From JAMXLO01 sp046735215 (lineage in GTDB: Bacteria > Pseudomonadota > Alphaproteobacteria > Acetobacterales > Acetobacteraceae): a DNA stretch of 12,782 nt. Numbering within the stretch: the stretch's first letter is position 1; each line of letters starts with the position of its first letter. Shown here in pieces: positions 1 through 7,083 of this stretch. The position numbers and the translations under genes were made by a program. The notes under the pieces were generated by a model. It made no database searches. It was not told the DNA's origin and worked only from the letters and a program-made list of their open reading frames with translations. The DNA lies in NCBI GenBank assembly GCA_046735215.1, contig JBKPSV010000089.1:1-12782 (forward strand). Reading direction: 5' to 3'.

Positions 1-70
1 CGTCGAGCAGCGACATGTGGCAGCCGGAGCAGCCGTCCAGCCACATCGTGGCCAGTCTCGGTTTTCTCAT
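1..70 (-). CDS. hoxY: HoxY, hydrogenase small subunit (N-terminus only)
   Basis: This is the first 23 codons of the [NiFe]-hydrogenase small subunit of the NAD-linked (group 3d) type; the rest lies beyond the left edge. The visible peptide contains the motif LDGCSGCHMSLLD with Cys14 and Cys17. Those are the family's first two ligands of the [4Fe-4S] cluster nearest the NiFe site, which passes electrons from H2 to the diaphorase subunits. The ATG at 70-68 overlaps the TGA stop of hoxU (69-67) in an ATGA arrangement, which implies translational coupling. Its place after hoxE, hoxF and hoxU matches the usual hoxEFUYH order, so hoxH would be expected further left. HoxY of this cytoplasmic class lacks the long Tat signal of membrane hydrogenases, and the sequence indeed begins almost directly with the cluster motif. 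Confidence 0.9.
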   Translation of the reverse strand, partial: MRKPRLATMWLDGCSGCHMSLLD

Positions 71-777
71 GTGCGGTCGCCTCGCTTGGCAGCCAGGTCA
101 GTGACCATGCGATTGCGCTTGGTCATTTCCTCGACCGCCTGACCCTTCTCCACCAGTGCACCGGTGGGACAAACCTGCACGCACTTGCCGCAACTCGTGC
201 AGGACCGGGCCTCACCCCATGGGCGATTGAGTTCGGCGACCAGCATCGAGTTGATGCCGCGCGCAGAGATATCCCACACCTGCGCACCTTCGATTTCGTC
301 GCAGACCCGCACGCACCGGGAGCAAAGAATGCAGCGATTGTGGTCCAGCACGAAGCGCGGGTGCGACACGTCGACGGGCAGACGGGGAAAGTTGTACGGC
401 AGGTGGACATGGGTCATGCCGAGTGTCTGCGCCATTGACTGCAGCTCGCAGTGACCGTTGGAGACGCATACAGAACAGACGTGATTGCGCTCGATGAACA
501 GCAATTCCAACGCCATGAGTCGGTTGTGCGCCAACCCTTCGGAATTGGTGGTGACTGACATGCCGCTGCGCGCCGGCGTGGTGCAGGCCGGCAGCAGGCG
601 GCCGACACCGGCGACCTCGACGAGGCACAGGCGGCAGGATCCCGGCGCGCTCAGGCCTTCCAGATAGCAGAGCGTGGGGATCGAGCGGCCGTTGTCCGCC
701 GCCACCTGCAGGATCGTCTGACCTTCGCTGGCGGTGTATAGCTCATTATCGATACGGACCGAGATCTGCTGCGGCAC
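67..777 (-). CDS. hoxU: HoxU, diaphorase FeS subunit of NAD-linked [NiFe]-hydrogenase
   Basis: This 236-aa iron-sulfur protein resembles the N-terminal part of complex I NuoG. In HoxEFUYH hydrogenases it carries electrons between the HoxYH catalytic module and the HoxEF flavin module in the cytoplasm. An N-terminal plant-type [2Fe-2S] domain has Cys37, Cys48, Cys51 and Cys65. A NuoG-type His/Cys cluster follows (His99, Cys101, Cys104, Cys110). Two classical [4Fe-4S] motifs come next: Cys149, 152, 155, 159 and Cys193, 196, 199, 203 (CxxCxxCxxxCP). The length is normal for HoxU. The start codon is GTG (777-775), chosen because a perfect AGGAGG sits 7 nt upstream, overlapping the last codons of hoxF. 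The 3' end overlaps the hoxY start. All four clusters look complete. Confidence 0.93.
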   Translation of the reverse strand: MPQQISVRIDNELYTASEGQTILQVAADNGRSIPTLCYLEGLSAPGSCRLCLVEVAGVGRLLPACTTPARSGMSVTTNSEGLAHNRLMALELLFIERNHVCSVCVSNGHCELQSMAQTLGMTHVHLPYNFPRLPVDVSHPRFVLDHNRCILCSRCVRVCDEIEGAQVWDISARGINSMLVAELNRPWGEARSCTSCGKCVQVCPTGALVEKGQAVEEMTKRNRMVTDLAAKRGDRT

Positions 778-788
778 GGCTGGTCCTC

Positions 789-3700
789 CTATCCGCGCGA
801 GACAGCATGCGCGACGGTTTCGCGTATGTCACAGCGCAGGCAGCGGCTTGCCTCCGCATGCGCCTCGTCCGGGCGCAGCGCCGATACCGCCTCATCGAAG
901 GTCTTTGCGCGCACAGCAGGCGGCAGGAAGTGTGCGTGGTGACGCGCGCAGGGGCTCGGTTCCGGCGGCGCCTGATCGTAGTGAAACGTGGGGAAGATGG
1001 TCTCGAAGCGCGGTTCACCGGTGATATGGCGATCGATGCTGCGCGCCGCCTCCTTGCCGTAGGACATCGCGGTGACGACGTTGGATGCACCGGTCACGTA
1101 GTCGCCGCCGGCATAGACATTGGCGCGGCTCGTGGTGAGGTCGTAGCGATCGATGTCCAGCATGCCACTCGACTTCATGGCGAGCTGTGATGCGGCAGCG
1201 AGTTCACCGTCCGCGGATTCGCCGACCGCCAGGATCACGGCACTGCAAGGCACGACCTGCACCTCGCCGGTATCGATCGGGCGACGCCGTCCTGATGTAT
1301 CGAAGGCGCCGAGCCGCGTCTTGGTCACTTCGATCGCTGCGACCGCACCATGTTCGCCGACGATGCGATGCGGCGAGGCGAGGAAGATGAACTTCACCCC
1401 CTCCTCCTCGGCGGCGTCCACCTCTTCGGCGATCGCCGGCATGTCCTTGCGCTCGCGACGGTAGATCACCGTGGCAGAGAGGCCCTTGCGGATCACCGTG
1501 CGCGCGCAGTCGATCGCCGAGTTGCCGCCACCGATGATGACGGCGGCATCGCCGAGATCCGTCTGCCTGCCGTGTGCCTCAGCCTCGAGAAAATGCAGCG
1601 AGCCGAACACGCCGGCCAGATCGTTGCCTGGCAGACGGACCTGCGTCTCCTTCCAGGTGCCAAGTGAGAGGAACACCGCGTCAAACCGGTCCTCGAGATC
1701 GGCCAGAGAAATGTCTGCACCGATGCGCGAGCTCAACACGAACTGCACCCCCAGGCGGCGGATGATCTCGACCTCGCGATCCAAGACGTCGCGCGGCAGC
1801 CGATAGCCTGGCAGCGCATAGCGCAACATGCCGCCTGGCTCGGCATGCAATTCGTGCACGACCACGTCGTGCCCCAGCAATGCCAGATAGAACGCAGCGG
1901 TCAGTCCTGCAGGGCCGGCGCCAACCACTGCAATCCGCTTGCCGGTGGGCGCTTGCCGCTTGGCAACGACCTTGGCCGCCATCGCGTCGAACCGATCAGA
2001 GAGCAGCACGTGATCGGCGATGACCCGATGCACCTCGCGCATATTGATCGGCTCATCGATCGTCTGCCGACGGCAGCGGCTTTCGCACGGGTGCTGACAG
2101 ACCCGGCCAGTCGAAGCCGGCAGCGGGTTGTCCATGATCACCGATTCGAATGCGTCCTCCAGTCGGTTCTCCTTGTACAGCTGCAGGAAGCGCGGAATGT
2201 TCATGTGAATCGGGCAGCTGTTCTCGCACGGTGCCAGGGCCAAATCGCCGCAGACGCCGGCGCGACAGCGCTTCGCACGGATATGATCCTCGAACTCGTG
2301 GCGGAAATGGCGCAGCGCGGTCAGCACGGAATTCGGCGCCGATTGCCCCAGTCCGCAGAGCGAGGTGTCGCGGATCATGCGACCAAGCTCGTCGAGTTCG
2401 GCAAGATCCTCCTCACGGCCCTGCCCTTTGGTGATTCGGGTCAATGTGCGGAGCGCCTTGTCGAGACCGACACGGCAGGGCGTACAGCGTCCGCAGGATT
2501 CCGCGCGGGTGAACTCGATGAAGTAGCGTGCGACGTCGACCATGCAGTTGTCTTCGTCCATCACCACCATACCGCCCGAGCCCATGATCGAGCCCAGCTT
2601 TCCCAGTTCCTCGTAATCTACCGGGGTATTGAGCATGTTATGCGGGATGCAGCCGCCGGAAGGACCGCCGGTCTGCACCGCCTTGACGGCATGGCCGTAC
2701 ATGCTGCCGCCGCCAACGTCATAGACAAAGCGGCTGAGCGGCGTGCCCAGTGGCATTTCCACGAGGCCGGTGTTGGTCACCTTGCCGACCAGCGAGAACA
2801 CCTTGGTGCCAGCGCTGGCATCGCTGCCGATGCCTCGGAACCATTCAGGTCCCTTGGTGATGATCGGCGGGATGTTGAACCAGGTCTCGACGTTGTTGAT
2901 ATTGGTCGGATGGCCGAACAGGCCGCGTTCGGCGGGATACGGCGGGCGTGGACGGGAACGTCCTGAACGGCCTTCCAGCGAACTGATCAGCGCGGTTTCC
3001 TCGCCGCACACGAAGGCGCCGGCGCCCTCTGTAAGCTCGATGTCGAAGTCGAAGCCAGTGCCAAGGATGCTCTGGCCGAGCACGCCATAGTCCCGTGCCT
3101 GAGCGATGGCGACGTTCAGGCGGTGGACAGCAAGGGGGTACTCGGCGCGCACATAAATGATTCCGTGCCTGGCGCCGGTCACGTAACCACCGATCGCCAT
3201 ACCTTCAAGCAACGAGTGCGGATCGCTCTCCAGCTCGTTGCGGTTCATGTATGCGCCAGGATCGCCCTCGTCTGCGTTACAGATCAGGTATTTCCGATCA
3301 CCCGTTGCCTTGCGCAGGTACTCGAACTTGATGCCCGTCGAGAAGCCGGCGCCCCCCCGCCCCCGCAACCTGGCTGCCTTCAGCTCTTCGTTCACCTGCT
3401 CTGGTGTCGAGTCGCGCAGGATCTTGCGCAGCGACCCATAGCCACCGATGGCAATGTATTCCTCGATGTCATCAGGAGCGATCAGGCCGCAGTTGCGCAG
3501 GACGATCTTCTGCTGGCCCTTGAAGAACGGCACCTCGTCCCAGAGCGGAACCGATGCGTAGCCATTGCCGTAGTCGAGGTGGGCGGTGATGTGGTCCCAC
3601 TGCTCGATCTTGCAGAGGATCAGGTCCTCGGGAAGCGTCCCTCCCGTTATTCCGTCGAGTATCCGACCGACCTGGTCCGGCCGCACCCGATGCAGGATCA

Positions 3701-3953
3701 CCAGTGGCTGACCCGGGACCCACACATTTACCAGCGGCTCCTCGGCGCAGAATCCGAAGCATCCGGTCTGCACCAGCTGCAAGTCGAGGCCGCGTCGGCC
3801 GATCGCATCATCGAACGCGTGGAACACACCCTCGGCGCCGTTGCCCGTGCCGCAGGTACCCATGCCAACGGCGATCCGGGGTCGCCCTGGTCGCAGCTTG
3901 GCGATCCCCGCATGACGAACCGCGTCGAAGGTGCTGTCGTCGCGAATGGCCAT
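789..3953 (-). CDS. hoxF: HoxF-like diaphorase fused to a GltD/NfnB-like FAD-NAD(P)H oxidoreductase
   Basis: This 1054-aa protein is much longer than an ordinary HoxF or NuoF. Residues 25-105 form a thioredoxin-like [2Fe-2S] domain (Cys34, Cys65, Cys69 visible; the usual fourth Cys near 38-39 is absent). Residues 145-555 are the NuoF core. They include the glycine-rich FMN/NADH region GRGGAGFSTG (198-207), NADEGDPGAY (226-235), the GEET/EGR region (318-329) and the N3-type [4Fe-4S] ligands Cys487, 490, 493, 533. Residues 560-650 have GltD/dihydropyrimidine-dehydrogenase-type cluster cysteines (563, 568, 576, 580, 619, 623, 627). Then come an FAD fold GAGPAGL (678-684), a second dinucleotide motif GGGNSA (808-813), AGGD near 948-951 and a C-terminal CLRC (1038-1041). 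The frame is open throughout. The ATG directly follows the hoxE stop codon (TAG-ATG), with AGGA upstream. NADH oxidation/reduction is firm by family; the substrate of the second half is inferred. Confidence 0.9.
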   Translation of the reverse strand: MAIRDDSTFDAVRHAGIAKLRPGRPRIAVGMGTCGTGNGAEGVFHAFDDAIGRRGLDLQLVQTGCFGFCAEEPLVNVWVPGQPLVILHRVRPDQVGRILDGITGGTLPEDLILCKIEQWDHITAHLDYGNGYASVPLWDEVPFFKGQQKIVLRNCGLIAPDDIEEYIAIGGYGSLRKILRDSTPEQVNEELKAARLRGRGGAGFSTGIKFEYLRKATGDRKYLICNADEGDPGAYMNRNELESDPHSLLEGMAIGGYVTGARHGIIYVRAEYPLAVHRLNVAIAQARDYGVLGQSILGTGFDFDIELTEGAGAFVCGEETALISSLEGRSGRSRPRPPYPAERGLFGHPTNINNVETWFNIPPIITKGPEWFRGIGSDASAGTKVFSLVGKVTNTGLVEMPLGTPLSRFVYDVGGGSMYGHAVKAVQTGGPSGGCIPHNMLNTPVDYEELGKLGSIMGSGGMVVMDEDNCMVDVARYFIEFTRAESCGRCTPCRVGLDKALRTLTRITKGQGREEDLAELDELGRMIRDTSLCGLGQSAPNSVLTALRHFRHEFEDHIRAKRCRAGVCGDLALAPCENSCPIHMNIPRFLQLYKENRLEDAFESVIMDNPLPASTGRVCQHPCESRCRRQTIDEPINMREVHRVIADHVLLSDRFDAMAAKVVAKRQAPTGKRIAVVGAGPAGLTAAFYLALLGHDVVVHELHAEPGGMLRYALPGYRLPRDVLDREVEIIRRLGVQFVLSSRIGADISLADLEDRFDAVFLSLGTWKETQVRLPGNDLAGVFGSLHFLEAEAHGRQTDLGDAAVIIGGGNSAIDCARTVIRKGLSATVIYRRERKDMPAIAEEVDAAEEEGVKFIFLASPHRIVGEHGAVAAIEVTKTRLGAFDTSGRRRPIDTGEVQVVPCSAVILAVGESADGELAAASQLAMKSSGMLDIDRYDLTTSRANVYAGGDYVTGASNVVTAMSYGKEAARSIDRHITGEPRFETIFPTFHYDQAPPEPSPCARHHAHFLPPAVRAKTFDEAVSALRPDEAHAEASRCLRCDIRETVAHAVSRG

Positions 3954-4490
3954 CTATGTCCTGGGCTCCTGCTGCGCGAGCGCGTCGAGTTCGCGCTGCA
4001 ATGTTGGTTCATTCATGTGGCCGAAGATCGCGTGGTTCACCTCGATGACCGGCGCAAGCGCGCACTGGCCGAAGCAGGCGACCGTGCGGAGTGTCATGTT
4101 CCCGTCGGTGGTGGTGACCACCAGCTGATCGGTTTCCGCATCGCCTTCCGTTTTGAACCCGTAGTACATCAGTAATTTCACGAACAGATCACGGGAACCT
4201 CTGGTGTGGCAGGCAGTGCCGCGGCACACCGAGATCGTGTTGCGACCCTGGGGTTCGAGATTGAACAACGCAAAGAAGGTGGCGACGCTGTAGATCCGCG
4301 CGAGCGGAATGCGCGTCTTGGCGGCGATGTATTCGAGCGCTTCCAGCGGCAGATACTTGCGTGGATGATGGTCCTGCACCTGCTGCAGGATCGCCAGCAG
4401 CGCACCGGGTCGTCCTGTCTGCCTGCCGAGTACGTTGTCGACAAACTCCTGGTCCAGGTCCGAGGCCAACTCCAACGGGGGGCTCGGCAT
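3954..4490 (-). CDS. hoxE: HoxE, NuoE-like [2Fe-2S] subunit of the diaphorase
   Basis: This 178-aa NuoE-family protein is the first gene of the hydrogenase operon. The family carries a thioredoxin-fold [2Fe-2S] cluster and partners the FMN subunit HoxF. The four ligands are clear: Cys89 and Cys94 in CRGTAC, then Cys139 and Cys143 in CFGQC. The N-terminal helical part (LLAILQQVQD, YLPLEALEYIA, YSVATFFALF) is the standard NuoE pattern. The length is typical. The ATG at 4490-4488 is preceded by GGAAGGGAA about 9-10 nt upstream. Its TAG stop is immediately followed by the hoxF ATG. A FNR/FixK-type box lies upstream, so the operon promoter is probably in the 4491-4580 stretch. HoxE is present in five-subunit enzymes (cyanobacteria, purple bacteria) and absent from the four-subunit Ralstonia type. 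Confidence 0.93.
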   Translation of the reverse strand: MPSPPLELASDLDQEFVDNVLGRQTGRPGALLAILQQVQDHHPRKYLPLEALEYIAAKTRIPLARIYSVATFFALFNLEPQGRNTISVCRGTACHTRGSRDLFVKLLMYYGFKTEGDAETDQLVVTTTDGNMTLRTVACFGQCALAPVIEVNHAIFGHMNEPTLQRELDALAQQEPRT

Positions 4491-4535
4491 CGTTCAATTC
4501 CCTTCCGCGTTTGTCGGCCGTCCCCTTGGTGCGGC

Positions 4536-4541
4536 TTAGTA
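4536..4541 (-). promoter_or_regulatory. possible -10 element of the hox operon
   Basis: TACTAA on the minus strand, in the context TTGTACTAAG. It is a weak match to TATAAT but falls where the -10 should be if the FNR/FixK-type dyad at 4565-4578 is centred at -41.5. No good -35 hexamer is apparent, which is normal for promoters that depend on such an activator. Confidence 0.35.
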
Positions 4542-4564
4542 CAACGACGAACGTCACACAACTA

Positions 4565-4578
4565 TTGATTTAGCTCAA
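4565..4578. promoter_or_regulatory. FNR/FixK-type box upstream of hoxE
   Basis: TTGATTTAGCTCAA is a perfect TTGA-N6-TCAA dyad and matches nine of ten defined bases of the FNR consensus TTGAT-N4-ATCAA. Its centre is at 4571.5. On the minus strand a TACTAA element at 4541-4536 lies about 33 bp further on. A site centred at -41.5 would put the transcription start near 4530 with the -10 at 4542-4537, so the geometry fits a class II activated promoter. The start codon of hoxE is 74 nt from the box. The box is seen directly; the responsible regulator (FNR, FixK, Anr or Dnr) and start site are inferred. Confidence 0.7.
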
Positions 4579-4658
4579 TGCGCGTCTGCGCGTGAGAGTG
4601 ACTTTCCCGCGAAGCCTTCTTCGCCACTGGTAATCAAACCGTTAACGGTGATGTGCCT

Positions 4659-5116
4659 ATGAGCCAAAGCTCCGCGGCAGTCATTCCGCCGAAGCGGACG
4701 ACGGCCCGACCGTCCACTGGTGGCGTGCCATTATTGCTGTGGTAATCACGCTGGTGCTGGCGGCGCTGCCGCCAGCTTCCGGCCCGGCGCAGCAAGCCGG
4801 CTGTATTTGCCCGTATGGTGTGATCGCTGCGTAGGTGACTGAGCCGCTGCCTAGCCGGCCGTTGGTCTGATCGGGCGGGCGCATCGTCGCGATATGTCGC
4901 GCCGGGGAGCTCGCGAAGGCCGGCTTCTGGCACTGCCTGTGCTTGCCTACGTTCTGTATCGCCCCAGTTGCAGCGCTGACGGGGTGTCGCGCTCCACATC
5001 GGATGCCACCGGCCCTGGCCTCACCTACTACAACAGCGGCTATCTGCCGCCGGCTGACTTCTGGCGGCTGGAGACCATCTTCTTCCTCACGGCAGTGCTG
5101 GCGGTCGTGACGATGA
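4659..5116 (+). pseudogene. remnant of a DASS/SLC13-type anion permease
   Basis: Two pieces of one kind of transporter can be read on the plus strand, in different frames. From ATG 4659 the reading MSQSSAAVIPP shifts near 4690 into a frame giving EADDGPTVHWWRAI. A hydrophobic segment (IIAVVITLVLAALPPASG) follows before a TAG at 4832-4834. This resembles the N-terminal helix of divalent anion:sodium symporters. From about 5008 a second frame gives ATGPGLTYYNSGYLPPAD and then FWRLETIFFLTAVLAVV, like the extreme C-terminus of the same family. The family is normally about 450-500 aa, so most of the middle is lost and the frame is broken more than once. Nothing between 4835 and 5005 could be aligned by eye. 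The call rests on remembered family motifs and is moderately secure. Confidence 0.55.
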
Positions 5117-5138
5117 GTTCCCGAGCCCAATCAGCCCG

Positions 5139-6200
5139 TCAACGCATACCCGTCATCTTGTCCCACTCGCGCACGTACTGGGTGTGCGTCTTCAGAAAGC
5201 TGTCCCAGTCGGTCGGGGCCAATACCTTGAACTCGGTAATCGGGATGCCCCCTGATGGCGGCGGCACGTCGCTGCGCGGCGAGTAGAGCGCGGTCGCAGC
5301 GACCAACGCTTTTTGGCCAGGCACGCCGAGGATCCAGTCCATGAAGAGGCGCGCGGATTGCGGGTGGGGTGAGTTCTCCAGCACGCCGTAGACACCCGGG
5401 GTTGCGGTCAGACCTTCCGGCGTGTTGACGAAGGCAATCGGCGCCCCCTTGGCTTTGAACTGCAGATATCCGGAATACTGCGCGGTCGAGATGACCTTGT
5501 CCTGGCCGTTCACCGTGCGGTCGAACTGCTGGACGTAAGAGTCGAAGGCACGTGGATTGAGCTCGGCAAACTTCTTCCAATAGTCCTCGCCGTAGATCTG
5601 GCGGATCTCGTACCAGGTGACGTGCTGCAAGCCGGAATTTGACACTTTGACGTTGATCACGTCCTTCCACTTCGGATCGAGCAGGTCCTTCCAGTTCTTC
5701 GGCGCCTGGTCGGCCGGCACGAGGTTCGGATTGTAGGCAAGGCCCGCGACGATGATCACGCCCCAGGTCCACAGCCCTTCCGGATTGCTCTTATATTCGG
5801 GCTTGTAGGCGGACAGCTCCGGCGAGGCGTACGGCACGTAGCCTTTGCGCTTCTGGAAATCGAGCACGAAGCTCATGTCGGTGATCTGCATGACGTCGGC
5901 GAGATACTGCTTCGCCTGACGCTCGGCGTTCACCTTGGCGTAAAGTGCACCAGCCTGCAGTCGCACATAGTTGGTCGCGATCTTGGGGAACATCTTGTGA
6001 AACTCCCCGAGATACTGCGCCATGTTGGTTTCGGGGTCGGTGCTGTAGAGAATGAACTGGCCTTCTTTCTCCGCCGCGTCCACATCGGCGCAGGTCTTAA
6101 AACCGTCCATCTGCTTCGGATTGTCGCACGCCGCCGCCCAGGCGGAGGACGCAAGCAGCATGGCGGACGCGGCCGCGGTTACCGAATGCAACCAGTTCAT
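5139..6200 (-). CDS. periplasmic solute-binding protein, Fe3+/polyamine (AfuA-like) type
   Basis: This 353-aa exported binding protein is of the ABC family 1 / class C type (AfuA/FbpA/PotD-like). A signal peptide is clear: basic start, hydrophobic core TAAASAMLLASSAWA, and likely cleavage after residue 22. The mature protein begins with a Cys25-Cys37 pair that may form a disulfide. Family-like stretches include GQFILYSTDP, VIIVAGLAYNPNLVP, NWKDLLDPKWKDVI and a C-terminal segment on removable end residues (ARLFMDWILGVPGQKAL). The paired tyrosines of classical ferric-binding proteins are not obvious, so iron should not be assumed. A GGAGG sits 5 nt before the ATG. It is the last gene of the minus-strand catabolic cluster, 27 nt after the hydrolase gene. 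No permease or ATPase gene is adjacent; downstream lies only a permease remnant of another family. Confidence 0.8.
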   Translation of the reverse strand: MNWLHSVTAAASAMLLASSAWAAACDNPKQMDGFKTCADVDAAEKEGQFILYSTDPETNMAQYLGEFHKMFPKIATNYVRLQAGALYAKVNAERQAKQYLADVMQITDMSFVLDFQKRKGYVPYASPELSAYKPEYKSNPEGLWTWGVIIVAGLAYNPNLVPADQAPKNWKDLLDPKWKDVINVKVSNSGLQHVTWYEIRQIYGEDYWKKFAELNPRAFDSYVQQFDRTVNGQDKVISTAQYSGYLQFKAKGAPIAFVNTPEGLTATPGVYGVLENSPHPQSARLFMDWILGVPGQKALVAATALYSPRSDVPPPSGGIPITEFKVLAPTDWDSFLKTHTQYVREWDKMTGMR

Positions 6201-6227
6201 CGTTTCCTCCAGGTTCTCTGAGAGCAG

Positions 6228-7016
6228 TTAATCGTGCAGGATCGCCACAGCACGCGTCCAGCCGGCAGAGGCGCGGTGCACCTTCACCGGAAAACACACC
6301 ACCTCGAACCCGTCGGCCGGCAGCATTTCGAGATTGTGCAGCTTCTCAAGGTGCGAGTAGCCGATCTCGCGACCAGCGCGATGACCTTCCCAAATCAGCC
6401 CAGCGTCGCCGGTCTCTGCCACTCTGCGCCTGGTGTGAGAGAATGGCGCGTCCCAACTCCAGCCGTCGGTGCCGACCAGCCGCACACCTTGACCCAGCAG
6501 CCATAGCGTCGCCGCCTTGCCGACGCCACAGCCGGTATCGACGTAGTCGTCCTCTCCGTACTTGGCGCCAGCCGACGTGTTCACCACCACTATCTCCAGC
6601 GGCTTCAACGTGTGGCCGATGCGTTTCAGCTCCGCCTCCACGTCGCCCGGCGCGACGACGTAGCCGTCCGGCAGGTGGCGGAAATCGAGCTTCACACCCG
6701 GCTGAAAGCACCATTCCAGCGGCACCTCGTCGATGCGCCAAGATGGCTCGCCGCCAGGCTTCAGTCGATGGTTCATGGTTGAGAAGTAGTGGTACGGCGC
6801 ATCGAGATGCGTGCCGTTGTGCGTGCTGATGGCGACGCGTTCCACCGCTGCATATTCGCCGTCCGGCAATTGATCGACGCGGATACCCATGTATTCGGCC
6901 ATTGCCGGCGCGGTCGCGTGATGATCGAGATACTCGATCTGCGGCAGCATGTGCGGCGGATCGCTCTTGATGCCGGCCATCAACGGCGAGGAAATGTCGA
7001 TAAAGCGACGTGGCAT
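6228..7016 (-). CDS. cyclase family protein (kynurenine formamidase-like metal hydrolase)
   Basis: This 262-aa protein belongs to the cyclase/KynB superfamily of metal-dependent hydrolases, many of which open amides, lactones or related rings. The signature HxGTHxDxPxH is intact as HNGTHLDAPYH, with His66, His70, Asp72 and His76 as metal and catalytic residues. The C-terminal pattern with LEKLHNLEMLPADGFEV and VCFPVKVHRASAGWTRAVA is typical of the family. A longer reading to an ATG at 7073 is possible, but the start at 7016 is preferred because GGAGGT lies 8 nt before it; the extra upstream codons overlap an intergenic hairpin. It lies between the dioxygenase and a binding protein gene, suggesting a step in breakdown of an imported aromatic or heterocyclic compound. 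The exact substrate cannot be told from the sequence. Confidence 0.87.
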   Translation of the reverse strand: MPRRFIDISSPLMAGIKSDPPHMLPQIEYLDHHATAPAMAEYMGIRVDQLPDGEYAAVERVAISTHNGTHLDAPYHYFSTMNHRLKPGGEPSWRIDEVPLEWCFQPGVKLDFRHLPDGYVVAPGDVEAELKRIGHTLKPLEIVVVNTSAGAKYGEDDYVDTGCGVGKAATLWLLGQGVRLVGTDGWSWDAPFSHTRRRVAETGDAGLIWEGHRAGREIGYSHLEKLHNLEMLPADGFEVVCFPVKVHRASAGWTRAVAILHD

Positions 7017-7049
7017 TACGCTGACCTCCAGACCGCTGGCCCGCTTGTG

Positions 7050-7073
7050 ATGGCCGGCATCGAGGCCGGCCAT
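7050..7073 (-). repeat. intercistronic hairpin between dioxygenase and hydrolase genes
   Basis: ATGGCCGG at 7050-7057 and CCGGCCAT at 7066-7073 form an 8-bp perfect stem, extendable by one C-G pair, with a six-base loop. It follows the dioxygenase stop codon by 10 nt and lacks a T-run. It is therefore more likely an mRNA-stabilising or attenuating structure than a full terminator. Confidence 0.5.
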
Positions 7074-7083
7074 GACGTATCCA

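Noticed and set aside
1845..2966. Long plus-strand open frame (373 codons) opposite the hoxF fusion gene
   Set aside because: It is antisense to clear NuoF/GltD domains, has no recognisable domain, and is a by-product of GC-rich codon use.
3123..4175. Long plus-strand open frame (350 codons) opposite hoxF and hoxE
   Set aside because: It overlaps two well-supported genes on the other strand and has low-complexity content with no family motif.
5139..6200. Calling the AfuA-like protein a ferric iron transporter
   Set aside because: The paired iron-binding tyrosines are not evident and no iron-uptake genes are nearby, so only the fold family is claimed.
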